Origin: a virus | Reading direction: 5' to 3' (one strand) | Virus record (IMG/VR): IMGVR_UViG_3300046689_000328 | Location: 1-39,484 of that record | Length of the DNA stretch: 39,484 nt | In this document: piece after piece, positions 7,721 to 15,379 of the stretch | Layout of the letters: each line of letters begins with the position of its first letter | Numbering within the stretch: the first letter of the stretch is position 1 | The notes under the pieces: generated by a model | Seen by the model: only the letters and a program-made list of their open reading frames with translations | Told to the model about the DNA's origin: nothing | The model's database searches: none | Program-made: the position numbers and the translations under genes

Positions 7721-8883
7721 TGGCAGACATCTCAGCGTGGTCGCCGATCGACGAAAGTAATACATCGGCGCCGCCGGATGGCTGGCCGGAGTTCATGCAA
7801 AATTCCATGGTCAACAACTCCGCCCGCGCCATGATGGGGGCGGTGCGGCGCTGGTACGACCAAGTGCTCGACGGCTCGCTGCATCTGCCATACGTCTCGT
7901 CGACCGGCGGCGGGATGACCGGCGGGCTCACGGTAAACTCCTCGTCCGGCATCAGCGTCATCGGCGGCGGCATCACCGCGTCGGGCCTCATCCAGGGCGG
8001 CAGCCTCTCATCGCTCGGGGCGGCATCGATATCGGGCACGGTGACCGCGGGCAATCTCGGCACCACCGGCACTCTAAACGTCCAAGGCGGTGCCACGATC
8101 GCCGGCAGCGTCACCACCGGCGCATTGCAGGCGACCTCGCTGTCGTCCCTCGGCGCGATCGGCGCCACCGGCACCGTCACTGCCGGCGGCCTCGTCAGCA
8201 CCGGCAACATCTCGGCGAGCAACGATATCTTGGTGGGCAACAACGCCTCGATCCCAGGCACCGCCACAGTCGGCGCGCTCGTCAGCACTGGCGATATCGG
8301 GGCCGCCGGCACGCTGACCGGGGCCATCATCAGCTCGAGCGGCGCCATCAACGCGGCGGGCGCGGTCAACGCCGCGCAATACAATATCCACGGCTTGACG
8401 CTGCTCACCTCGGTCGGCTCCGCGACGTCCATTTATGACGGCAGCGGCGCGCCCAACATCGTGCTCGATAGCGGCGGCAACAATTTCTACCGAGCCGTCG
8501 CCCACTCCATCATGAACCGCCCGGCCACGATCAGCTACGCGGTGTTCAACGCCACCGGCACCTACAACGCCAGCGGTTCCTGGATCGTCATCTCGGACGA
8601 AGCGGCAAAGACCGACGTCGCGCCCTATAGCCGCGGGCTCTCCGCGCTCAGGGCATTGCGTCCGGTGAGCTTCAAGTATGCCTCCGGGCCATTTGCCGGT
8701 GACGAGACTCGCTATGGCTTGGTCGCACAGGACATGCAGACGGTGGTGCCGGAGATGGTCGCCGAGGTTGATTTCGATGGCGAGCGGTTCCTCGGCCTGC
8801 AGCCCGGGATGTTGATTTGGGCCTTGGTGAACAGTTGCCAGGAGCTGGCTGCTCGGGTCGAAGCCCTGGAAGGAGCACCCTGA
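7720..8883 (+). CDS. Tail fibre with C-terminal S74 self-cleaving chaperone
   Basis: A 387-residue receptor-binding fibre. Residues 1-60 have an adsorption-module start (PPDGWPEFMQNSMVNNSARA, then a WYDQ helix) likely to attach it to the virion. Residues 65-230 are repeated short Gly/Ser/Thr units (TAGNL, TTGAL, STGNI, STGDI), expected to form a trimeric beta-helix. Residues about 290-387 are an intramolecular chaperone/peptidase S74 domain: Ser292-Asp followed by Lys297 (SDEAAK), LRALRPVSFKY, then YGLVAQDMQ, with a final coiled-coil helix. In this family the domain folds the trimer and cuts itself off at the Ser-Lys dyad. It starts with TAATG coupling. Confident for the domain. Confidence 0.85.
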   Translation: MADISAWSPIDESNTSAPPDGWPEFMQNSMVNNSARAMMGAVRRWYDQVLDGSLHLPYVSSTGGGMTGGLTVNSSSGISVIGGGITASGLIQGGSLSSLGAASISGTVTAGNLGTTGTLNVQGGATIAGSVTTGALQATSLSSLGAIGATGTVTAGGLVSTGNISASNDILVGNNASIPGTATVGALVSTGDIGAAGTLTGAIISSSGAINAAGAVNAAQYNIHGLTLLTSVGSATSIYDGSGAPNIVLDSGGNNFYRAVAHSIMNRPATISYAVFNATGTYNASGSWIVISDEAAKTDVAPYSRGLSALRALRPVSFKYASGPFAGDETRYGLVAQDMQTVVPEMVAEVDFDGERFLGLQPGMLIWALVNSCQELAARVEALEGAP

Positions 8884-8905
8884 TCGCCGCCGCCTGAACC
8901 TAATC

Positions 8906-9127
8906 ATGCCGCTGGTCCTGGCACTGATGGTGTTGCTGCATCGGGCCGATGGCGGCGAGGTGCTTGTTGCTGGCCCCCAGATCACCAGCATGCACGCGGC
9001 GGCCCCGGGGGGCGGGAACAAAGTAGTAAATTCGGCAGCGCGTTGCGTCGTCTGGCTGACCGACGGGCGGGTGCTGTCCGTTATAGAGACATGCGAGGTC
9101 GTTCGCAGGTTGTTGGATACGCCTTAA
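8906..9127 (+). CDS. Conserved small phage protein, hydrophobic start
   Basis: A 73-residue protein with a short hydrophobic start (PLVLALMVLLHR) and a beta-like body (GGEVLVAGPQITSMHAAAPG, VVWLTDGRVLSVIETCEVV). The pattern of DGGEV, a conserved small strand, CVVWLTDG and SVIETC resembles small proteins that I believe occur near fibre genes of alphaproteobacterial phages, with no known function. The ribosome site is weak. It lies 22 bases after the fibre. Confidence 0.6.
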   Translation: MPLVLALMVLLHRADGGEVLVAGPQITSMHAAAPGGGNKVVNSAARCVVWLTDGRVLSVIETCEVVRRLLDTP

Positions 9128-9143
9128 CCCAGAGGAGAAGACC

Positions 9144-9518
9144 ATGTCTGATTTTGGTGCAGTGCTGGACTACGCGATGAACCTGGAAGCCTCCCTGCCG
9201 GAAGCCGAGATAGCAAAATTTGAAGCTATCAGGCCGGCTGCTATGGGGATGACGGCGCGCCAGCAGGAAGAGGCGACTAAACTTGCGGCCATGTCGCCTG
9301 AAGACCGCGCCAAGGCCGAGGCCGAGATAGCGCGTAAAAAGGAAGAGAACCGCGCCAAGTATGAAGAAGAGGCGGCAAAGCGGCAGCAGCAGGCGGCTGC
9401 TCGCAGGCAACAGCAGGCGGCGCAGCACCCGGCAACGCCCGCCCCGGCGGCCCCGGCTCACGCCACCGCAGCCGCTCCCGCCCACGCCACCGCGGCGGCG
9501 GACGACAAGCGCAAGTAG
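9144..9518 (+). CDS. Coiled-coil protein with Ala-Pro tail
   Basis: A 124-residue protein with a strong ribosome site (AGGAGAAG about 9131-9138). Residues 35-93 are a charged, heptad-like helix (EEATKLAAMSPEDRAKAEAE, then Lys/Glu/Gln-rich). Residues 95-118 are Ala/Pro/His/Thr-rich with a doubled APAHATAA unit. Such helices plus flexible tails suit a small scaffold, tail chaperone or ejection-protein partner; it sits directly before the transglycosylase-type protein. Function unknown. Confidence 0.6.
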   Translation: MSDFGAVLDYAMNLEASLPEAEIAKFEAIRPAAMGMTARQQEEATKLAAMSPEDRAKAEAEIARKKEENRAKYEEEAAKRQQQAAARRQQQAAQHPATPAPAAPAHATAAAPAHATAAADDKRK

Positions 9519-9533
9519 TAAGGGAAACTACCT

Positions 9534-12008
9534 ATGGCGGACTTCCTCGGCGGCCTGCTCAGCGGCGGCGGCGGCGGGCTCTACGACGACCTGCTGACGC
9601 CGCAGCAGCAGAGCCAACTGTCGGGCCGGGGGCTGCTTGCCATGGCCGGGGCCTTTGCCGACGCCGGGATGCCGAGCCGCCTGCCGATACCGCTCGGCGC
9701 GGCAATCGGCAAGGCGGCGGCGGCGATGGGCACGGGCCGTGACCAGGCGGCGCTGTCGCTCCTGAAGGCCGGGATGACAGTGCAGGAGCTAAAAGCTCTG
9801 CAGCAGAAAATGAAGCTCAATGAATCGCTGACGCCGTTTTTACAGCGCCTCGCTGCCGGCGGCGGCGGTGGCGTGCCGACGCCGACCGAGCCCGCTGAAA
9901 CGCCTGCCTCGGCCGCGCCCATCCCGGCTGCGCCGGTCGCCTCGGCTACTGATTTACCCCCTGGTGGCGTACCCCCCGGTTGGCCCGGTCCAGGCGCTAT
10001 TATCTTGGACGCCGGCGGATACGGCATGCCGCCTAGGCCAAAGCCCCTCCCTTGGACGGGCCTTACGCCTAGCGGCCCGGCTGCGTCACCGGCACTATCT
10101 GGCCCGCCAACGGAGGCCGAGCGTCAGGCGTGGATACAAAGTCGCGTGCAAGGCGGCCAAGACACCATCGAGGATTTTGTCGCGCGGTTTCGCGCTGGCG
10201 GCGGCACCGGGAAAGCCCCGACCGGGCTCCTGGGCCCCGCCCCGCCACTACCGGCGGGTGACGCGCCGCCACCGGATGTCCCGGGGGCCGGCGCCAGTCT
10301 CGGCGGCCTGCTGTCGACGGCCAGCTATGGAGGCGGCGCAAACGGCACGCCCCCTTTCGACCCTGGAGCGGGTGGGGATGACGAGGTCGGCAGCGGCGGG
10401 GGCGACACCAGCAGCCCAGAGTATCTCACTCGCCGAGCGCAGGACCTGGCGCTGGTGCGAAAATACGAAAGCGGCGACCGCAACATCATGCAGAACGTGG
10501 TCGGCCCACAGGGCGGCTATAACCCGAGCGTCGGGCGGGTCACCGGACCATCGAGCGCCGGCGGCTATTACCAGATGATCGACCCAACCTGGCGATCTGC
10601 CGCCAGTTCTGCCGGCATCGACACGGCAAAATACCCGAGAGCGATCGATGCGCCGCCCGAGCTGCAGACGAAGGCGGCGGAGGCGCTGTACGACAAAAGG
10701 GGGCTCGCCGATTGGGCGCCCTACAACAAGGTGCTGGCACGCAATGCGGGTTGGTCGGGTCCAATGGGGGACGGCGGCGGCTCCGGTGGTGGCGCTGCAC
10801 CCTTGGCAACCCCGCCCGGCGCCGGGGCGGCCCTGGCAACCCCACCCGGCGGTGGCATCATCCCTGGCACGGGCATGACGCCGCAGCAACTGGGCGCGCT
10901 CAACGCATTGATGAAGATGGGCGGGCTGGGTGACCCGTTTAACTCGCTGCTGGAGACCTATTACAAGTCGCCGGGGTATCTGGGGGAGGCGGCTGGAGCC
11001 TCGAAGCGTGGCGAACTAGGCGTAGAGCTTGAGCTTAGGCCGAAACTGGAAGCCGCCATCGCCTGGGCAAAGATCGATCCGAATATTAACGAGGCGGAGC
11101 GCAAGGCGCAGATCGACCGTTACTCCAAACTGTTGGAACAAACAACCGCCGCTCAAACCACCACGATAAAGGATGTGCCTGTCCTCGATCAAAACGGACA
11201 AACCGTTCTTCAGAATATGCTGCAGTCTGAAGTAACCCAAAACCGTGCCGACCGAGCAGCGCGCGCCGCCCGCGGCGACACGACGCCCCGCCCCGGCGAC
11301 ATCGTCGGAACGCCTTTTGCGCTTGGCACCACCCCGCCCGGTTACGAGTACCGGACGACGCCGCAAGGCACCCTTGCAGCGCAGCCGGTGCCTGACACAC
11401 CGGCCGCGCGAGAGGCCCAGGATGTTCTCAGGAGGCAAAAGCAGTCCGATCTGCAATTACAGGTTTCACGCGACATTGTGATGCAGAATAGCGACCGCAT
11501 CGAAAACCTAGTGCAAAACTCTGCCTTGCCGACCACGGGGGCGGGTGGCGCATGGCTGTCGAGACTTGGCGGCACCGCGGCCAACGATGTCCGGGTTATG
11601 GTCGAAACCCTCAAGGCTCGCTCATCCCTTGATGCGCTTAACCAGATGCGGCAGAGCAGCCCGACCGGCGGGGCCTTGGGCAACGTCAGCAATGCGGAAG
11701 GGGATCGCCTCGCCGCCGCCTTGTCTAATCTCGACCAATCACAGAGCCAGGGGCAATTCCTGTTCAACCTGCGGCGCGCCAAGCAGGCCTACGTTGATGC
11801 GGTACACGGCCCAGGTGCTTATTCGGCGCTGTCCGATGCGCCTGCCCTTAAGGTGCCGAACGCAGGCGCTGGGGCAGTGGCGCGTCCGGAAGGCTCAACT
11901 GACGCGACGCTGCGGTCCGAGGCTGCGGCGGCTATCGCCGGCGGCAGATCGCGCGCGGCCGTGATCGAGCGGCTGCAGAAAATGGGCGTCAGCGCGGAGG
12001 GCCTCTAA
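9534..12008 (+). CDS. Internal virion protein with lytic transglycosylase-like domain
   Basis: An 824-residue protein. The first ~110 residues are small-residue-rich with predicted helices (LTPQQQSQLSGRGLLAMAGA). Residues 130-300 are Pro/Gly-rich linker. Residues about 305-410 resemble lysozyme/transglycosylase folds: KYESGDRNIM with candidate catalytic Glu312, then SAGGYYQMIDPTW and a WAPYN motif near the end. Residues 480-824 are helical with coiled stretches. This design fits an ejected protein that opens peptidoglycan during DNA entry, as in T7 gp16 or P22-type ejection proteins. It overlaps the next gene by one base. Confidence 0.75.
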   Translation: MADFLGGLLSGGGGGLYDDLLTPQQQSQLSGRGLLAMAGAFADAGMPSRLPIPLGAAIGKAAAAMGTGRDQAALSLLKAGMTVQELKALQQKMKLNESLTPFLQRLAAGGGGGVPTPTEPAETPASAAPIPAAPVASATDLPPGGVPPGWPGPGAIILDAGGYGMPPRPKPLPWTGLTPSGPAASPALSGPPTEAERQAWIQSRVQGGQDTIEDFVARFRAGGGTGKAPTGLLGPAPPLPAGDAPPPDVPGAGASLGGLLSTASYGGGANGTPPFDPGAGGDDEVGSGGGDTSSPEYLTRRAQDLALVRKYESGDRNIMQNVVGPQGGYNPSVGRVTGPSSAGGYYQMIDPTWRSAASSAGIDTAKYPRAIDAPPELQTKAAEALYDKRGLADWAPYNKVLARNAGWSGPMGDGGGSGGGAAPLATPPGAGAALATPPGGGIIPGTGMTPQQLGALNALMKMGGLGDPFNSLLETYYKSPGYLGEAAGASKRGELGVELELRPKLEAAIAWAKIDPNINEAERKAQIDRYSKLLEQTTAAQTTTIKDVPVLDQNGQTVLQNMLQSEVTQNRADRAARAARGDTTPRPGDIVGTPFALGTTPPGYEYRTTPQGTLAAQPVPDTPAAREAQDVLRRQKQSDLQLQVSRDIVMQNSDRIENLVQNSALPTTGAGGAWLSRLGGTAANDVRVMVETLKARSSLDALNQMRQSSPTGGALGNVSNAEGDRLAAALSNLDQSQSQGQFLFNLRRAKQAYVDAVHGPGAYSALSDAPALKVPNAGAGAVARPEGSTDATLRSEAAAAIAGGRSRAAVIERLQKMGVSAEGL

Positions 12009-14131
12009 TGGGCGTCTTCGACGATCTGCCGATGGAGGGGAGGCCGGCTGGCGCTTTTGATGATCTGCCGATGGAAAAGGGCGGGCTCAACCAGCGCGCC
12101 GGAAGTTTTGCTACCGGAGCCAACGCGGCTATCGCGGCAACCCTGGGCGCGCCGTTCGATCTTTCGGCGTGGCTGGGTAATCAGGCTGCCAAAGGCATTA
12201 ACGCGATCACCGGCAACCAAACAGTAGCGCCGGTTACCCGGCCTTGGTTGGGCTCTGAGAACATCAGTGATTGGCTGCACGGCGCGGTCGGCGAGACCAA
12301 ACCCAAGGACGAGATCGATCGCCTCCTGTACGGCGCGGGAGTCGGAGCCGGATCGGCCGTCTCCGGCATGGGCATCGGCGGTGCTTTAGGTGCGGCCGGT
12401 AGGGCGCCTGCCCTGGCTCGCATGCTGATGGGCGGCGAGGCAAGCCTTCCGACCGCGCTCGGTAATGTTGCAACCGGAGCTGGAGGCGGGGCCGGGTCAG
12501 TGGCTGGCGAGGACGCGGCCGAGGCTGTGGGCGGTGGCCCGCTCGCTCGTTTTCTCGGGGGCACGGCAGGCGGCCTTTTGGGCGGCATTACCGCCGCCAC
12601 GGTTCCGACTATCCCCGGTAATCTCTACAAGGCCGGACAGGCGGCGGTTAGACCGTTCACCGAAGAGGGCCAGCGCAACATTACTGGGCGTCTCCTAAAC
12701 GAGAGCGCCACCTATGGCGTACCGGACCCGTTAACGCCGCCTCTTGGCATCAATCCGACCTTGGGGCAGGCCAGCAATGATCCGGGGCTTTTGTCGTTGG
12801 AGCGTAGCGTCCAACAATTAAGTCCGGGTGTTTCCGGGAGATTTGCCGATCAAGCCACCCGAAACAATCAAACAATACTCGAAGCGTTCGACCAACTGGG
12901 CCAGCCGGGGCAACGACGCCCTTACGAAATCTCGCAGCAGGCTGCTGCCGGATTGGAGGCCAATCGAGCGGCCGGCCGAGCAACGGAACGGCAAGCCTGG
13001 GAGGCTATTGATCCCACACGGTCGGTTAATATCCCGATGCAGCCGATCCGGGATCGGATGAATGCTTACATCGATGATCTGACCATGGCTCGCCGGCCTT
13101 TGGTGCCGGACGACATCATGGCGATGATCAGCCGCGGCAACGCCGATACGTTGCCGATGCGGGAAGTGCAGGACATCCGATCAGCTCTGACGACGCGCGA
13201 GAGGATCGCCCGCCGGGCCGGGGAAGTTAACCAGGCCGACGTCCTGCGAAACCTGGACGAGGCTTTGTTCCAGCGTCTGCCGGAAGGCCAGATCCAGATG
13301 CCGACCGCCGATCAGGCCGCGACCCTGCGCTACCAGAACGCCCTGGACGCCTCCCGGCAATACAACCAAACATTCAACCGGCCACCTATCAGTAACATCT
13401 TCAAGGTCGAGGGGACGCCCGATAGTGCCGTCCTAGATAAAATGTTGTCCCCTGGCGCGGGGCAGTCGGAGCGGGTCGGGCAGTACGTCGCAGCAACAAT
13501 GCAGAACCCGGAATTGCTGCAACACGGGCGGGATTGGTTCACTGCCAAAATGCACGAGGCATTGTCGGGGGCACGCCAAGATGCCCAGGGGGATCAGTTC
13601 ATTCTGGGCGACAAGATGCGAAAATTTGTCGATAGCAACAGCGCCCTGCTCGACAGCCCACTGTTCACCCCCGACCAGCGGCGGGTGGTCAATGAGTTGG
13701 TCGATGCCGCAACCATGGTCGAGCGCACCGGGCGAGCGGGCGCGCAAGGCGGCTCTGACACGGCAGCCAAACTGGCCGGGAAAAACTACATTCAAACAAT
13801 GGTCGGAAGTTGGTTCCAGCCGGTGCGGGCGGCAGAGGCGATCGGTGCGGGCGCCGGCTTGATGACGCAAGGCGGATGGAAGGGCGCCCTTGGCGGCTTC
13901 GCTGTCGGCAACCGCGCCGGCACTTGGGCGGCAGATCAGGCTTATGCGGGAGCGCGCGACAAGGTGACGGCGCTCTTGGCGGAGGCTATGCAGGACCCGG
14001 CTTTTGCTGCGGAACTCATGCGAAGCGCGCAAGGACAAAACGCCCAGTTCGCCAGCCCCCGCATGAAGAATTTCTTGGCCACAATGCCGGCTGCTGGATG
14101 GACAACAATGCAGATCCCAGGCTCGCCCTAA
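12008..14131 (+). CDS. Large DNA-ejection (internal virion) protein
   Basis: A 707-residue protein starting with a doubled FDDLPME motif (residues 4-10 and 17-23), a signature that I have seen at the N-terminus of phage DNA-injection proteins. Residues ~105-200 contain Gly/Ala-rich hydrophobic stretches (GAGVGAGSAVSGMGIGGALG, GGTAGGLLGGI) that could insert in a membrane. Residues 230-600 are helical and charged. The last part has another Gly/Ala segment (AAEAIGAGAGLMTQGG). I infer formation of a channel across the host envelope for DNA entry. Coupled by TAATG to the preceding gene. Confidence 0.7.
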   Translation: MGVFDDLPMEGRPAGAFDDLPMEKGGLNQRAGSFATGANAAIAATLGAPFDLSAWLGNQAAKGINAITGNQTVAPVTRPWLGSENISDWLHGAVGETKPKDEIDRLLYGAGVGAGSAVSGMGIGGALGAAGRAPALARMLMGGEASLPTALGNVATGAGGGAGSVAGEDAAEAVGGGPLARFLGGTAGGLLGGITAATVPTIPGNLYKAGQAAVRPFTEEGQRNITGRLLNESATYGVPDPLTPPLGINPTLGQASNDPGLLSLERSVQQLSPGVSGRFADQATRNNQTILEAFDQLGQPGQRRPYEISQQAAAGLEANRAAGRATERQAWEAIDPTRSVNIPMQPIRDRMNAYIDDLTMARRPLVPDDIMAMISRGNADTLPMREVQDIRSALTTRERIARRAGEVNQADVLRNLDEALFQRLPEGQIQMPTADQAATLRYQNALDASRQYNQTFNRPPISNIFKVEGTPDSAVLDKMLSPGAGQSERVGQYVAATMQNPELLQHGRDWFTAKMHEALSGARQDAQGDQFILGDKMRKFVDSNSALLDSPLFTPDQRRVVNELVDAATMVERTGRAGAQGGSDTAAKLAGKNYIQTMVGSWFQPVRAAEAIGAGAGLMTQGGWKGALGGFAVGNRAGTWAADQAYAGARDKVTALLAEAMQDPAFAAELMRSAQGQNAQFASPRMKNFLATMPAAGWTTMQIPGSP

Positions 14132-14217
14132 TCGTCGAAAAGTTTGCTCATGAGATTGCTTAACGCCCCCGTCATTATCAGGACGACGATAACCGCAGCC
14201 CAAAAAACCCATTCCAT
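14128..14217 (-). CDS. 29-residue membrane micro-protein
   Basis: A short minus-strand frame encodes a single hydrophobic helix, MEWVFWAAVIVVLIMTGALS, then a short polar end with Lys and two Asp. It has GGTGAT-like bases 5 nt before the ATG. It lies downstream of the Bro-N gene on the same strand and overlaps the end of the ejection gene by four bases on the other strand. It could be a small holin- or toxin-like membrane peptide, or be untranslated; no conservation check was possible. Confidence 0.4.
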   Translation of the reverse strand: MEWVFWAAVIVVLIMTGALSNLMSKLFDD

Positions 14218-14251
14218 CGCTATCACCCTACCGTGATCACCACCCGCGAGG

Positions 14252-14839
14252 TCAGTGCATGCTGCCGTTGCTGTCATCGTCGAGCGGCAATGTGCCCTGC
14301 GGCGGTTCGACGGCGTCTAGATTGATGCCGAATGGCGCATATAATCCAGGGGCTGCGGCCGATGCTGCCCGCACGCCCTGGATTAGGCGAATTTCCTGCA
14401 ATGTCCGGGTCGCTGCCTGCATTTCGTTAACGCGCGCCTGCCGCGCGGCAAGAGCTGCCCGCGCCGCCCGTTCCTCCGCTGATAATGCCTGTCGCCGCTG
14501 CGGCCGATATGAGCCGGTCTTGCGGAGCGTCGGCAGCACTTCAGACGTGACCCATTTGCGGAATTTAATTGCGGACGGCTTTCGCGAGCAAAAGATCAGC
14601 GCATAAAGGCCGCTTTCGGAGATGACCAAACGGCCCTGATCGCCCCCTTCGCTACTCGTTTCTGAGTAGGCTTTCTCGTCGTCCTGAAGCCTACGGACCG
14701 CATTTGGTGCGTCCCGATATCCCAAAACACGCGCCACATCACTCGCAACGAACCAGGGGTCGCCGCCGCGTACGACAACGCGCGTCAGAGTCTCCCCCTC
14801 AAACAAGAACGGGACGATGCTATTAGATTGCTTAGCCAT
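14252..14839 (-). CDS. Bro-N family antirepressor-like protein
   Basis: A 195-residue protein. Residues 8-110 match a BRO N-terminal DNA-binding domain: PFLFEGETLTRVVVRGGDPW, FVASDVARVLGY, a DDEKAY motif, then GLYALIFCSRKPSAIKFRKW and VTSEVLPTLRKTGSY. Residues 112-165 are a basic Ala/Arg-rich helix, followed by a Pro/Asp tail; a KilAC-type domain is not evident. BRO-N proteins in temperate phages often act as antirepressors or regulators. It stands alone on the minus strand at the end of the virion module, a common place for a moron or regulatory gene with its own promoter. Confidence 0.8.
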   Translation of the reverse strand: MAKQSNSIVPFLFEGETLTRVVVRGGDPWFVASDVARVLGYRDAPNAVRRLQDDEKAYSETSSEGGDQGRLVISESGLYALIFCSRKPSAIKFRKWVTSEVLPTLRKTGSYRPQRRQALSAEERAARAALAARQARVNEMQAATRTLQEIRLIQGVRAASAAAPGLYAPFGINLDAVEPPQGTLPLDDDSNGSMH

Positions 14840-14878
14840 GATCTGAACACCTCAGACTGTTCGGTTTATGGTTAGGCC

Positions 14879-14902
14879 GGCGGGGCGTTTGCGCGCCCCG
14901 CC
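14879..14902 (-). other. GC hairpin upstream of the Bro-N gene
   Basis: GGCGGGGCG (14879-14887) and CGCCCCGCC (14894-14902) form a perfect 9-bp stem with a 6-nt loop, between divergent genes (Bro-N to the left, membrane protein to the right). Neither side has a T-run, so it is probably a leader structure or protein-binding palindrome and not a terminator. Confidence 0.4.
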
Positions 14903-14941
14903 CGGCTGCCACAGTCTACCCTAGAAAGAGCGCGGTGAGCG

Positions 14942-15172
14942 ATGGGCAATCTGATCGTCGGCTTATTGTGGATACTGCTGGCGATCGTGCTGATCGCCGG
15001 GGTGTTTCTCGCGGTGCTGTGGGTGCTGCGCTACATCGGCCTGCCGATCCCGCCCCAGGTTGATAAATTCGGGCTGCTGATCATCGCGCTGCTCGCGCTG
15101 ATCTGGCTGGTGACGCTGGCAATCGGCGGCGGCGGCGGGTTTCCGGCGCTGGGATTTCACGCGCCGCGCTGA
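14942..15172 (+). CDS. Two-helix membrane protein, holin candidate
   Basis: A 76-residue protein with two strong transmembrane helices (LLWILLAIVLIAGVFLAVLW at about 8-28, and LLIIALLALIWLVTLAIG at about 45-62) joined by a short loop with RYIGLPIPPQVDK, and a short Gly-rich tail. Size and topology suit a class II holin, but similar two-helix proteins of unknown role are common. No endolysin is adjacent, which weakens the holin call. It is followed by a plus-strand terminator at 15336-15376. Confidence 0.6.
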   Translation: MGNLIVGLLWILLAIVLIAGVFLAVLWVLRYIGLPIPPQVDKFGLLIIALLALIWLVTLAIGGGGGFPALGFHAPR

Positions 15173-15205
15173 GTGCCAAACCGTGCGCCCTTGACGAAAG
15201 GAGAA

Positions 15206-15227
15206 GGCCAGCCCTTGCGGACTGGCC
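15206..15227 (-). terminator. Terminator for the minus-strand recombination operon
   Basis: On the minus strand GGCCAGTCC-GCAA-GGGCTGGCC forms a near-perfect 9-bp stem (one mismatch) with a GCAA tetraloop, followed by TTCTCCTTTC. It lies 10 bases after the stop of the micro-ORF at 15238-15315 and probably ends the recombination transcript. Confidence 0.6.
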
Positions 15228-15237
15228 CCCTCCCGGT

Positions 15238-15315
15238 TTACCGATAGATCGTCAGCTTGACGCGCACGCCCAGCAGACCCACTATCAGGACCAGGAGTTT
15301 CCGATGTCTCAGCAT
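15238..15315 (-). CDS. 25-residue basic hydrophobic micro-protein
   Basis: The frame has an ideal ribosome site (AAGGAGA, 5 bases before ATG) and encodes a peptide whose centre is HRKLLVLIVGLLGVRVK: a hydrophobic core with Arg/Lys at both ends. It comes after RecT on the same strand and is followed by a terminator hairpin. A related sequence, HRKLSLIIVVIFRIRVK, occurs at 26110-26160 on the plus strand, also followed by a hairpin, which supports selection on the peptide. It resembles small membrane-active peptides; the function is unknown. Confidence 0.55.
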   Translation of the reverse strand: MLRHRKLLVLIVGLLGVRVKLTIYR

Positions 15316-15335
15316 CGGACTCTCCTTTCGCAGAG

Positions 15336-15376
15336 TGCCGGCTTGGGGCCAATCCCGCAGCCGGCATTTTGCTTTT
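15336..15376 (+). terminator. Plus-strand terminator after the holin-like gene
   Basis: TGCCGGCT (15336-15343) and AGCCGGCA (15359-15366) form a perfect 8-bp stem with a 15-nt loop and are followed by TTTTGCTTTT. It stops rightward transcription from the 14942 gene before it runs antisense into the recT gene. Confidence 0.75.
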
Positions 15377-15379
15377 AGG

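Noticed and set aside
9170-9485. Minus-strand frames opposite the coiled-coil gene
   Set aside because: Gly/Arg/Leu shadow frames; the plus gene has a strong ribosome site.
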